Of a stretch of 5,459 nt of DNA, positions 1-5,447 are shown one piece after another. Origin of the DNA: Nitrospiraceae bacterium (lineage in GTDB: Bacteria > Nitrospirota > Thermodesulfovibrionia > Thermodesulfovibrionales > UBA9159); NCBI GenBank assembly GCA_003453735.1, contig DMNE01000164.1:2952-8410 (forward strand), written 5' to 3'. Positions within the stretch are counted from its first letter, which is position 1; every line of letters begins with the position of its first letter. The notes under the pieces were generated by a model that ran no database searches, had not been told where the DNA came from, and saw nothing but the letters and a program-made list of their open reading frames with translations. Made by a program: the position numbers and the translations under genes.

Positions 1-34
1 TAGCAAAACTTTCGGGCTGGTAAAGCATGCGTGC

Positions 35-40
35 AGGGGG
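35..40 (+). promoter_or_regulatory. Ribosome binding site that sets the start of the small lipoprotein gene
   Basis: The purine run AGGGGG lies four bases before the ATG at 45 and is the best Shine-Dalgarno match in the leader. The earlier in-frame ATG at 27 has only a weak GGCTGG upstream, and starting there would place six extra residues before the basic MKR n-region of the signal peptide. Both points favour the start at 45. Confidence 0.55.
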
Positions 41-44
41 ATAT

Positions 45-314
45 ATGAAGAGATCGGTTTTGTTTTTCCCGATGGTGTTCCTACTCATGTTCTTTGGCTG
101 TGCTGATTTCTGTGAGGTTCAGATATCTGCAGACATCCCCCCTACAGACCCATTGACAGCCGCAAGCACAGGTGGAGGATCGTCCGAGACAGTAACGGTA
201 GTATATATCACCAGGGCAGTCAAAGAGAAAAGCGGAATTGCCGGTCGGGCTGATGAGACAGGGTCAATGAGAGCGAAAACAACCGGCGCTTTAACATATG
301 GGGGGGTGTCATGA
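45..314 (+). CDS. Small lipoprotein-like exported protein, unknown function
   Basis: This 89-residue protein is not a family I recognise. It opens with MKR and a long hydrophobic stretch (residues 4-17), followed by Gly18-Cys19, which resembles a lipoprotein signal peptide. The lipobox reads F-F-G-C, so position -3 is Phe rather than the usual Leu/Val/Ile, and lipidation is likely but not certain. The mature part (about 71 residues) is rich in Ser, Thr and Gly, has a second Cys at residue 23 and no recognisable domain; Asp21 stands at +3. If lipidated it would sit in the inner or outer membrane facing the periplasm or the surface. Its stop codon overlaps the start of the RHS gene (ATGA, 311-314), which implies one transcript and translational coupling, so a role in exporting, anchoring or partnering the RHS protein is plausible. 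An alternative start at 27 would add six residues. Confidence 0.6.
   Translation: MKRSVLFFPMVFLLMFFGCADFCEVQISADIPPTDPLTAASTGGGSSETVTVVYITRAVKEKSGIAGRADETGSMRAKTTGALTYGGVS
300..306 (+). promoter_or_regulatory. Poly-G (G7) tract acting as the ribosome binding region of the RHS gene
   Basis: Seven consecutive G residues lie four bases upstream of the RHS start codon at 311 and are the only Shine-Dalgarno-like sequence there. The tract is also inside the last codons of the upstream lipoprotein gene. A length change by slippage would alter RBS spacing and also shift the upstream frame away from the ATGA overlap. That consequence is inferred; only the tract and its position are seen. Confidence 0.45.
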
Positions 315-3300
315 AGAGATTCCATCGCGCTCTCCCCACACTCGTCTGTTTCTTTTCTTGCCTCTTGTTTTATGGTCACTCAGAAGCAGCTATCGATATC
401 ACGGCACAGCCTGCGGCAAATGGAAACGTTATTGTAAGTGCCGGATATGGTACTAACTGTGATGTTAGTCCATACATAGCTATCACAGCGTCCCCGGGGA
501 TAGGTGGATGTAACGGCCCAGGCAATTGTAACAACTGGGGCGGATGGTATGTCGATGGCTTTTTCATTTCGGCAGTGGACAACGTGAACAATCATCTATC
601 AAGTGGTCAAAACTTCGTAACGTATTGGGCGAGGGGCAATGGGCAGGACATGCCGTGTAATTGCGTATGTCAACAGGGTGTTCAGAATGCAATAGTGTCC
701 GTTTATGTTGGAAATTCATGTGACAGTGTGAATGGTGCATGTTGCACGGGAAGATGCTCCTGTACGGCCACTAAAATGGGTTCCTCGGCCAACTATGCAT
801 CAGGGAACCTCTATGACACTCTGGATATAGTTTCTCCACACGGAGGGGGACTGTCCGCCTCTTTTTCTCTTTCTTACAACAGTCTCGACTTCTCTGTCGG
901 CCGGCTCGGCGGGAAATGGACACACAATTACAATATGAGGATACTGCCCGCGGGCACTTCCCTCTTGCTCATTGATGGAGATGGCAAAAGGTTATTTTTC
1001 GCAGACGATGGCACCGGCACCGGCACCTATCGTCCTCCTCAGAACGCTGGCGACTATTCGACGATCACTTTCCCTGCCGGTATGTACCAGCTTACGAAAA
1101 AAGAGGGCACGATCTATCAGTTCGACTCGGCTTCGGGCAAACTCCTGAGCATTACCGACCGGAACGGCAACAGCATAACCCTCGCATACAACGGCAGCTA
1201 TCTTGCCACCATTACTGATCAGTACGGTAGGAGTATCGGGTTGTCGTACGACTCGCTCTATAGGATCGCCTCCGTGACGGATTTTGCCTCCGGGGCAACA
1301 CTGATAGGCTATGACGCAAACGGTATGCTCGCAACCGTCACCGACCCGGCAGGCAATGCGTGGAATTATACGTATGACTCTCTTGGGAATATGCTTTCGA
1401 AGACCGACCCCATAGGGAATGTCACCACTTACACCTATGATACGCAGGTGAGGATAACCTCCTCTACCACTCCTGCAGGCACGAAAACGATCGCATACGG
1501 GACAGGGAATGTTGCCACTATCACGGAAAGAGACGGCGGGGCATGGACGTACACATACGATCCTACGGTTTCTGCTGCCATCGCGGTGACAGGCCCGAAC
1601 AATGCAACGACGACCTCAACCTATGATGCCAATGGAAATCTTCTTTCTAAGACAGACGCCAAAGGGAACACTACCACGTATACCTACGATTCAAATGGGA
1701 ATATGCTGACCATGACAGACGCGTTGAACAATACTACCACTTACACCTATAATCAGTACGGACAGATGACAAGCGCCACAGATCCGCAGGGCAACCTGAC
1801 TGTATATAACTTCGACTCTAGCGGCAATCTTTTATCGGTGACAGACCCCAGCGGGGCGAAGACTATCTATCAATACGATCAACGGGGCAACGTCGTCTCG
1901 ACAACCAGCGCATCCGGCCAGACAACGACGATTTCATATGATAGCTACGGGAATCGAAGCGCAATAACCGATCCGGCAGGGGCTGTGACGACTTACACCT
2001 ACGACATCTCAAGCAACATGCTGAGCCAAACAGACCCCGCTGGCAATACGACGACCTTCCAATACAATGCCCTGAACCAGCTTGTAAGCGTAACAGACCC
2101 TTTGGGCAACGTTACAACCTATACCTATGACGCAAAAGGCAACCGGGCCTCTGTGACAGACCCAAGGGGAAAGGTCACGTCCTATGTTTACAACTACAAC
2201 AACGATCCCACGAAAGTTACCGACCCCCTGGGCAACGTGACGACTAACACATATACAAGCACAGCGGGGGGGGGATGTACGTCCTGCGGAGCAGGGAGCG
2301 GAGACAAGCTCGCATCTGTGACGGACGCCAATAACCACACCATATCCTACCAGTATAACCTGATGGGCAAGCTCACAAACATGACCGACCAACTCGGCAA
2401 TAGTGAGACCTATACCTACGATTTAAATGACAATCTCCGGACAATGACCGACAGAAAGGGCCAGACAACTGCTTACACTTACGACAGCCTGAACCGGGTT
2501 ACAAGGGTCGACTATGCCGACGGAAGCTACACGACTTACACGTATGACACAACAGGCAAAGTGACCACCATAACCGACAGCGTATCGGGCACGATAACCT
2601 ATACCTACTCCACTTCCACAAGCGGGGGGCCCGTGGGCAAAGTGCTCAGTGAGACTACGCCGCTGGGAAGCATCTCGTACACCTATGATGCCATCGGGAG
2701 AAGAACGAGCATGACCGTACTAGGTCAGCCTGTAGTGAACTACAGCTACGATGCTGACAGCCGCTTGACGGGGCTCAGTACCATTATCAACGGAAATGCA
2801 TCGTCCTTTGGTATAGGCTACGATACCCTCGGCAGGAGGGCATCCCTCACCCTGCCCAATGGTGTCACGTCGGTGTATACTTTTGACAATGGGAGTCGTC
2901 TCCTGAATCTCCAACATTTGGGCCCCTTGACTCAGGTCCTTGAATCTTTGTCCTATACGTATGATGCGAACGGAAATAGACTGAGTATGAATAGATCGCC
3001 TTTACCTCTCCCATTGCCTCAAGCTGCTTCCAATACCTCTTACAGCGCAGCAAATCAGATGCTTTCCTTCAGCGATAAGAACATAACCTATGACGCCGAC
3101 GGAAATATGGCGTCTGTGACAAATTCGTGTGGGACTACCACGTATACCTGGGATGCGAGAAACAGACTTGTTGGTATAAACGGTTTCAATCCTGATTGCT
3201 CTCAGCTTGCTGCGAGCTTCGAGTATGACGCTCTGGGGCGGAGAATTCAGAAAACGATCAACGGGCTGACAATACAGTATGTTTATGATGGGGTCGATAT

Positions 3301-4018
3301 TATTCAGGAAATTGAGAACGGACAGGTTACTGCTAACTATGTTCGCACTTTGAGCATTGATGAGCCTTTGGCTCGAATAAAATCAGACGGGACAGTTCGG
3401 TATTACCAGCGGGATGCGTTGGGCTCAGTGATCGCACTCACTGATGGGACAGGTGCTGTGCAGACGACCTACACTTACGATCCCTTCGGCAATGTCACGG
3501 TCACGGGTGAGACGAGTGATAATCCTTTTCAGTACACAGGGCGGGAGAATGACGGGACAGGGCTTTATTACTATCGCGCTCGTTACTACTCGTCCGAGTT
3601 GCAGAGATTCATCAGCGAAGACCCGATAAGATTCAAAGGGGGGATTAACTTTTATGCGTATGTCAAAGATAATCCGACTAATTATACAGACCCAACTGGT
3701 AAAGGAGGGTTGTGTAAGGTCATTTGCTATGTAACATGTCCAATCATTTGTAATTTTATCGCACATAGAGCTTGCAATTTATGCCTCATGCTGCCACCAC
3801 CTGCGAGTTTTATATGTTTTGCAGGTTGCTTGGTTGGAGGGAATCTTGCGTGTGAATATGGATGCCACAAGCTTTGCGATTCACTGTGTGATGACAACAA
3901 ATGTAGTTCCAGTGGTTCAGGTGGTTCAGGTGGACCTGGCACCGGAGGTTGCGGCCCAGGTTCGGTTCCTATAGGTGGTGGGATGTGCTACTCCGACCCT
4001 GGGATGGGTTTACAGTAG
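311..4018 (+). CDS. Exported RHS/YD-repeat protein with a cysteine-rich variable C-terminal tail
   Basis: This 1235-residue protein has a Sec signal peptide (basic KRFHR, hydrophobic core to about residue 22, likely cut after Ser24-Glu25-Ala26). A Cys-rich region with 11 Cys follows (27-151), then a DUF6531-like segment (about 165-235), then YD repeats (about 280-1060) with many YTYD and TDPxGN motifs. The closing RHS core (about 1072-1130) has R1091-Y-Y, R1099-F, E1103-D1104-P, G1110-G-I-N-F-Y, and D1127-P-T-G. In known RHS and TcC proteins the YD repeats form a shell around the C-terminal tail, and an intrinsic aspartyl protease cuts just after DPxGL. Both Asp are present here, but Leu is replaced by Lys1131. 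The remaining 105 residues are an unrelated tail with 15 Cys. Typical cargo tails are toxins; this one has no nuclease or deaminase motif that I recognise. The start is fixed by the ATGA overlap and the signal peptide. A surface adhesin or wall-associated role is an alternative to an effector. Confidence 0.93.
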   Translation: MKRFHRALPTLVCFFSCLLFYGHSEAAIDITAQPAANGNVIVSAGYGTNCDVSPYIAITASPGIGGCNGPGNCNNWGGWYVDGFFISAVDNVNNHLSSGQNFVTYWARGNGQDMPCNCVCQQGVQNAIVSVYVGNSCDSVNGACCTGRCSCTATKMGSSANYASGNLYDTLDIVSPHGGGLSASFSLSYNSLDFSVGRLGGKWTHNYNMRILPAGTSLLLIDGDGKRLFFADDGTGTGTYRPPQNAGDYSTITFPAGMYQLTKKEGTIYQFDSASGKLLSITDRNGNSITLAYNGSYLATITDQYGRSIGLSYDSLYRIASVTDFASGATLIGYDANGMLATVTDPAGNAWNYTYDSLGNMLSKTDPIGNVTTYTYDTQVRITSSTTPAGTKTIAYGTGNVATITERDGGAWTYTYDPTVSAAIAVTGPNNATTTSTYDANGNLLSKTDAKGNTTTYTYDSNGNMLTMTDALNNTTTYTYNQYGQMTSATDPQGNLTVYNFDSSGNLLSVTDPSGAKTIYQYDQRGNVVSTTSASGQTTTISYDSYGNRSAITDPAGAVTTYTYDISSNMLSQTDPAGNTTTFQYNALNQLVSVTDPLGNVTTYTYDAKGNRASVTDPRGKVTSYVYNYNNDPTKVTDPLGNVTTNTYTSTAGGGCTSCGAGSGDKLASVTDANNHTISYQYNLMGKLTNMTDQLGNSETYTYDLNDNLRTMTDRKGQTTAYTYDSLNRVTRVDYADGSYTTYTYDTTGKVTTITDSVSGTITYTYSTSTSGGPVGKVLSETTPLGSISYTYDAIGRRTSMTVLGQPVVNYSYDADSRLTGLSTIINGNASSFGIGYDTLGRRASLTLPNGVTSVYTFDNGSRLLNLQHLGPLTQVLESLSYTYDANGNRLSMNRSPLPLPLPQAASNTSYSAANQMLSFSDKNITYDADGNMASVTNSCGTTTYTWDARNRLVGINGFNPDCSQLAASFEYDALGRRIQKTINGLTIQYVYDGVDIIQEIENGQVTANYVRTLSIDEPLARIKSDGTVRYYQRDALGSVIALTDGTGAVQTTYTYDPFGNVTVTGETSDNPFQYTGRENDGTGLYYYRARYYSSELQRFISEDPIRFKGGINFYAYVKDNPTNYTDPTGKGGLCKVICYVTCPIICNFIAHRACNLCLMLPPPASFICFAGCLVGGNLACEYGCHKLCDSLCDDNKCSSSGSGGSGGPGTGGCGPGSVPIGGGMCYSDPGMGLQ
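389..763 (+). other. N-terminal cysteine-rich region of the RHS protein (residues 27-151)
   Basis: After the predicted signal cleavage site come about 125 residues with 11 cysteines, at 50, 67, 73, 116, 118, 120, 137, 144, 145, 149 and 151. They include the clusters CNCVC and CCTGRCSC. The first part has alternating hydrophobic residues (for example ITAQPAANGNVIVSA) suggestive of a beta-sandwich, but I cannot name a family. In an exported protein these Cys are most likely disulfide-bonded; metal binding by the clusters is an alternative. The region ends just before the DUF6531-like entry to the RHS shell. Confidence 0.6.
1010..1027 (+). repeat. Short tandem repeat, GGCACC x3
   Basis: Three perfect copies of the hexamer GGCACC encode Gly-Thr three times (residues 234-239) in a loop before the YD repeats. 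A change in copy number would remain in frame, so it could alter only the loop length. Confidence 0.7.
1343..2245 (+). repeat. Block of RHS/YD repeats with exact 21-residue (63-base) period
   Basis: The Asp of the TDPxG motif, or its equivalent, recurs at residues 345, 366, 449, 470, 491, 512, 554, 575, 596, 617 and 638. These spacings are 21 or whole multiples of 21, and the residue 533 position is a degenerate copy (TSASG). Each unit pairs this turn with a Y-T-Y-D strand. At DNA level the units share motifs such as acctacacctatgac but differ at many third positions, so they are not a recent perfect expansion. The register breaks after residue 645, where a 13-residue insertion carries C656-x-x-C659. 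Confidence 0.85.
2266..2274 (+). repeat. Homopolymeric G9 tract inside the RHS gene
   Basis: Nine consecutive G residues cover the end of Ala652 and codons for Gly653-655, just before the CTSCG insertion between YD repeats. Tracts of this length are prone to slipped-strand mispairing. A gain or loss of one base would put everything after residue 655 out of frame, including the core end and the Cys-rich tail. The sequence given is in frame (on state). Confidence 0.8.
3701..4015 (+). other. Variable C-terminal tail of the RHS protein: CxxxC-ladder domain, candidate effector
   Basis: Residues 1131-1235 follow the RHS core end (DPTG, 1127-1130). They hold 15 cysteines: 1135, 1139, 1143, 1147 (ladder 1), 1155, 1158, 1169, 1173, then 1181, 1185, 1189, 1193 (ladder 2), 1198, 1214 and 1226. 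Each ladder is CxxxCxxxCxxxC, placing four Cys on one face of a helix, and a hydrophobic segment around LPPPASFICF lies between them. The natural reading is two helices zipped by disulfides, as in a compact exported peptide. There is a loose resemblance to the Cys pattern of halocin C8-like bacteriocin domains, recalled rather than aligned. Copper binding, as by the CxxxC bundles of Csp proteins, is an alternative. Residues 1199-1213 are a Gly/Ser/Pro linker, followed by a two-Cys loop and the C-terminus. Confidence 0.7.
3914..3931 (+). repeat. Tandem 9-base duplication GGTTCAGGT in the tail linker
   Basis: Two perfect adjacent copies of GGTTCAGGT encode part of the Ser/Gly linker (SGSGGSGG) that separates the CxxxC domain from the final two-Cys loop. 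It looks like a recent in-frame duplication in a flexible linker. Confidence 0.7.
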
Positions 4019-4133
4019 TACGAGCCAGACGGTATCTTTTTCAAGCGCGAATAAAGGCAAAAAAAGACAAACCGTTCCGATGGAGCCGTCCTAAAGAAAA
4101 ATCTAGGAACGTTTCAACGTGAGGTTTCTAGAA
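4019..4133 (+). other. Gap between the RHS gene and the membrane protein gene, no terminator seen
   Basis: These 115 bases hold no stem followed by a T-run and no convincing promoter hexamers. GTTCC at 4074-4078 and GGAAC at 4106-4110 can pair weakly, and ACGT at 4109-4112 and 4117-4120 can pair just before the downstream ribosome binding site. Neither looks like a terminator. Read-through from the RHS gene into 4134-4748 is therefore possible, consistent with a tail and partner gene sharing a transcript. Confidence 0.45.
4121..4124 (+). promoter_or_regulatory. Ribosome binding site for the membrane protein gene
   Basis: GAGG lies nine bases before the ATG at 4134 and supports that start. 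A GTG at 4119 is also in frame and has AGGAA at 4105-4109 upstream, so a start there, five residues longer, cannot be excluded. The ATG is preferred as the stronger codon and because the product then aligns end to end with the start of the 5199 product. Confidence 0.45.
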
Positions 4134-4748
4134 ATGAATCTACAACAGTGGTTACTTCTAATAAGTTGTGCAGTCATGCTCTTCTATTTGTTTTCTATAG
4201 TGAGGGAAATAAGAATATTTTTGAGGACTAAAATGAAAAGTTCCTTCCTTTCCGCCCTAGGTGCAACTATTAGTTGTGTAGGGATTATTGGGGCAATTCT
4301 CTGGATAGCAAGCAATATAGAAGAAGTAAGAGAGGGCGGACTCGACGCTTGGATCGCTCCATTTCTCTTCATTCTTATAGCAACAATGGGGAAAATATTT
4401 GAAATCAAGGGAGATCGCGGCATACTTACTGCAGACAGTGGAGTCTGGGATGAAATTCGAAAAAAGACTAGTCTCTGGCAAAGATTCATAGGTGATGTGC
4501 CTGTTATTGAGAAAGATAATTTTCCTCCTACCTTTAAGAAAAAATCATTATTTATTTTTGCGTTGTCGTTAATAATACTTGGACTCTTAACAATACCTTT
4601 TTTCTGTCTTATTTTACGAAACGTTAATTATTTATTTTGGTCTGTTCTGATAGGACCAATCTTTACGGTAATCTATGGAGTACTTCTACTTATCAACATT
4701 AAGAAGAACACTAAAAAGGAACAACTCTGCAAGGGGATAGAAGAATAG
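4134..4748 (+). CDS. Five-helix inner-membrane protein, candidate immunity partner of the RHS tail
   Basis: I do not recognise this 204-residue family. Five hydrophobic segments are visible: about 6-22, 38-60, 73-89, 138-162 and 166-188. Loop 23-37 is basic (R24, R27, R31, K33, K35), the loop after helix 2 is acidic (N-I-E-E-V-R-E), the long loop 90-137 is charged and Lys-rich, and the C-terminal tail has a Lys cluster. The positive-inside rule gives N-terminus out, C-terminus in, with the large 90-137 loop in the cytoplasm. The gene lies just after the RHS tail with no visible terminator between and has the same low GC (30-37% in sampled blocks, against 50% in the RHS core). In polymorphic toxin loci this is the usual place for the immunity gene, and membrane immunity proteins commonly match membrane-targeting toxins. 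The immunity role is inferred from position and composition only; a transport or sensor role remains possible. The alternative start is GTG at 4119. Confidence 0.75.
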   Translation: MNLQQWLLLISCAVMLFYLFSIVREIRIFLRTKMKSSFLSALGATISCVGIIGAILWIASNIEEVREGGLDAWIAPFLFILIATMGKIFEIKGDRGILTADSGVWDEIRKKTSLWQRFIGDVPVIEKDNFPPTFKKKSLFIFALSLIILGLLTIPFFCLILRNVNYLFWSVLIGPIFTVIYGVLLLINIKKNTKKEQLCKGIEE

Positions 4749-4780
4749 AATTGCAAGTAACAAAAAAGAGAATAATTGGT

Positions 4781-4793
4781 ATCAGGTCCTGAT
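4781..4793. repeat. 13-base perfect palindrome, possible operator
   Basis: ATCAGG and CCTGAT are exact inverted copies separated by one T, 33 bases after the stop of the membrane protein gene. With a one-base centre it cannot form a useful RNA hairpin and has no T-run, so it is not a terminator. Such a site could bind a dimeric protein, but no promoter elements are clear beside it. Confidence 0.35.
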
Positions 4794-4943
4794 TGAAAGA
4801 CTATTCCAAAATGAATAATGTCGAAACCTTCGGCAATGTCATAATCGATGATTCCGAGTTAGTCATTCAATTTGGGGTTTTTTGCACAACGCCTCGAAAA
4901 GGAGTTTATTTTATCAGGGCTGGGATGCGAGGGTCTAACCCTT

Positions 4944-4995
4944 TCGCCGGCGTTAAAGCGCTTAGCGGGTTTGCGGCCGTTTTTCACGCCGGCGA
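4944..4995. repeat. Strong inverted repeat (14-bp arms, one mismatch) in a GC-rich island
   Basis: The left arm at 4944-4957 and the right arm at 4982-4995 pair at 13 of 14 positions around a 24-base loop. The central ten bases, TCGCCGGCGT and ACGCCGGCGA, are perfect inverted copies. There is no T-run after the right arm beyond TGTTTTGA, so an intrinsic terminator is doubtful. The contrast in base composition with its surroundings suggests an inserted, possibly interspersed, repeat element. Only the inverted repeat itself is certain. Confidence 0.65.
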
Positions 4996-5198
4996 CTGTT
5001 TTGAAACATCTGGAAATGACCATCGCTATTGATTTCCAATCTGAATATGAGAAATATGCATAGATTCTTAGGTATTGGGAACTGGGAAAACGGCCCTCAA
5101 TACTCACTATATGGTGTTTGCTCAGATGAAAAACCACCCACAGATTCTGCGGAAGAGGCAATTTCAGAATGTGACTGCAGCCATTCTTCTCATTAATA

Positions 5199-5447
5199 AT
5201 GCGAAATCTGCTTGTGATAGGCGCTGGAGTAATAAGTTTTTTTATATTACTTGCATCTATACCTCGTTTTAGGGTCTACCATAGAACAGGCATGATGGGT
5301 TTTCTCTTACCGGGACTCGGTTATATTGCATTTGCAATAGGTCTTTCAGGGATAGCTCTTATTGGATTCATAAGGCGGGAATTCACACTTTGGGATAACG
5401 CCTCAACATTACCTTTCTTTCTGCTAATAAGCTTTCCGATAGTGTAA
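5199..5447 (+). CDS. Small membrane protein, possible short relative of the upstream membrane protein
   Basis: This 82-residue product has hydrophobic segments at about 3-20 and 33-58 and a final hydrophobic run at 71-82 that ends at the stop. The loop between the first two is basic (R23, R25, H28, R29). By eye it can be aligned from its first Met with the 4134-4748 product: SI-x-R, then R-T-x-M, FL, LG, G-x-x-G, and D...PF..LI in the same order, about 25% identity with three gaps. Much of that is hydrophobic, so homology is suggestive only. If real, this copy stops inside helix 3 and lacks the long cytoplasmic loop and helices 4-5, so it may be a truncated or degenerating copy. No ribosome binding site precedes the ATG, which lowers confidence. 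The frame is open upstream only to 5175 and offers no better start. Confidence 0.5.
   Translation: MRNLLVIGAGVISFFILLASIPRFRVYHRTGMMGFLLPGLGYIAFAIGLSGIALIGFIRREFTLWDNASTLPFFLLISFPIV

Larger units (their letters stand above)
4749..5198. other. 450-base stretch without a convincing gene, containing a GC-rich island
   Basis: Short open frames exist on both strands here, but they overlap one another, mostly start at TTG or lack a ribosome binding site, and show no domain. The flanks are AT-rich (37% GC at 4801-4860), whereas 4921-4980 is 62% GC. The stretch holds a 13-base palindrome near its left end and a strong inverted repeat in the GC-rich island. No RHS core signature appears, so it is not an obvious displaced RHS tail. 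Being open in several frames is typical of a GC-rich repeat rather than of a gene. Confidence 0.5.

Noticed and set aside
2009..2392. 127-residue reverse-strand open frame inside the RHS gene
   Set aside because: It mirrors the YD repeats in the opposite strand; repetitive Val/Arg/Cys-rich composition is what an antisense reading of those codons gives.
4033..4040. T-run after the RHS stop as an intrinsic terminator
   Set aside because: No GC-rich stem precedes it.
4933..4939. GTCTAAC, matching the RYYYAAC consensus of one end of an integron attC site
   Set aside because: No GTTRRRY partner (such as GTTAGAC) occurs 57-141 bases downstream, and the nearby inverted repeat does not have the attC arrangement.
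4793..5032. 79-residue + strand open frame
   Set aside because: TTG start, no Shine-Dalgarno site, no domain, and it runs through the GC-rich inverted repeat where other frames are open too.
5029..5066. Promoter-like hexamers (TTGATT, then AAATAT 17 bases on, or TAGATT) before the 5199 gene
   Set aside because: Matches are only 3-4 of 6 in each box and more than 130 bases from the start codon; too weak to annotate.
4859..5161. 100-residue reverse-strand open frame
   Set aside because: No recognisable domain or ribosome binding site; it covers the same repeat-like island and is more likely a by-product of its base composition.
4749..5198. Possible displaced orphan RHS tail between the two membrane genes
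   Set aside because: No RHS core signature (RARYY, RF...DP, GG.N.Y.Y, DPxG) and no Cys ladder in any forward frame.
5075..5272. Open frame starting with MGTGKT, like a P-loop fragment
   Set aside because: It starts at TTG without a ribosome binding site, shows no hydrophobic strand before the motif and no Walker B, and overlaps the better 5199-5447 frame.
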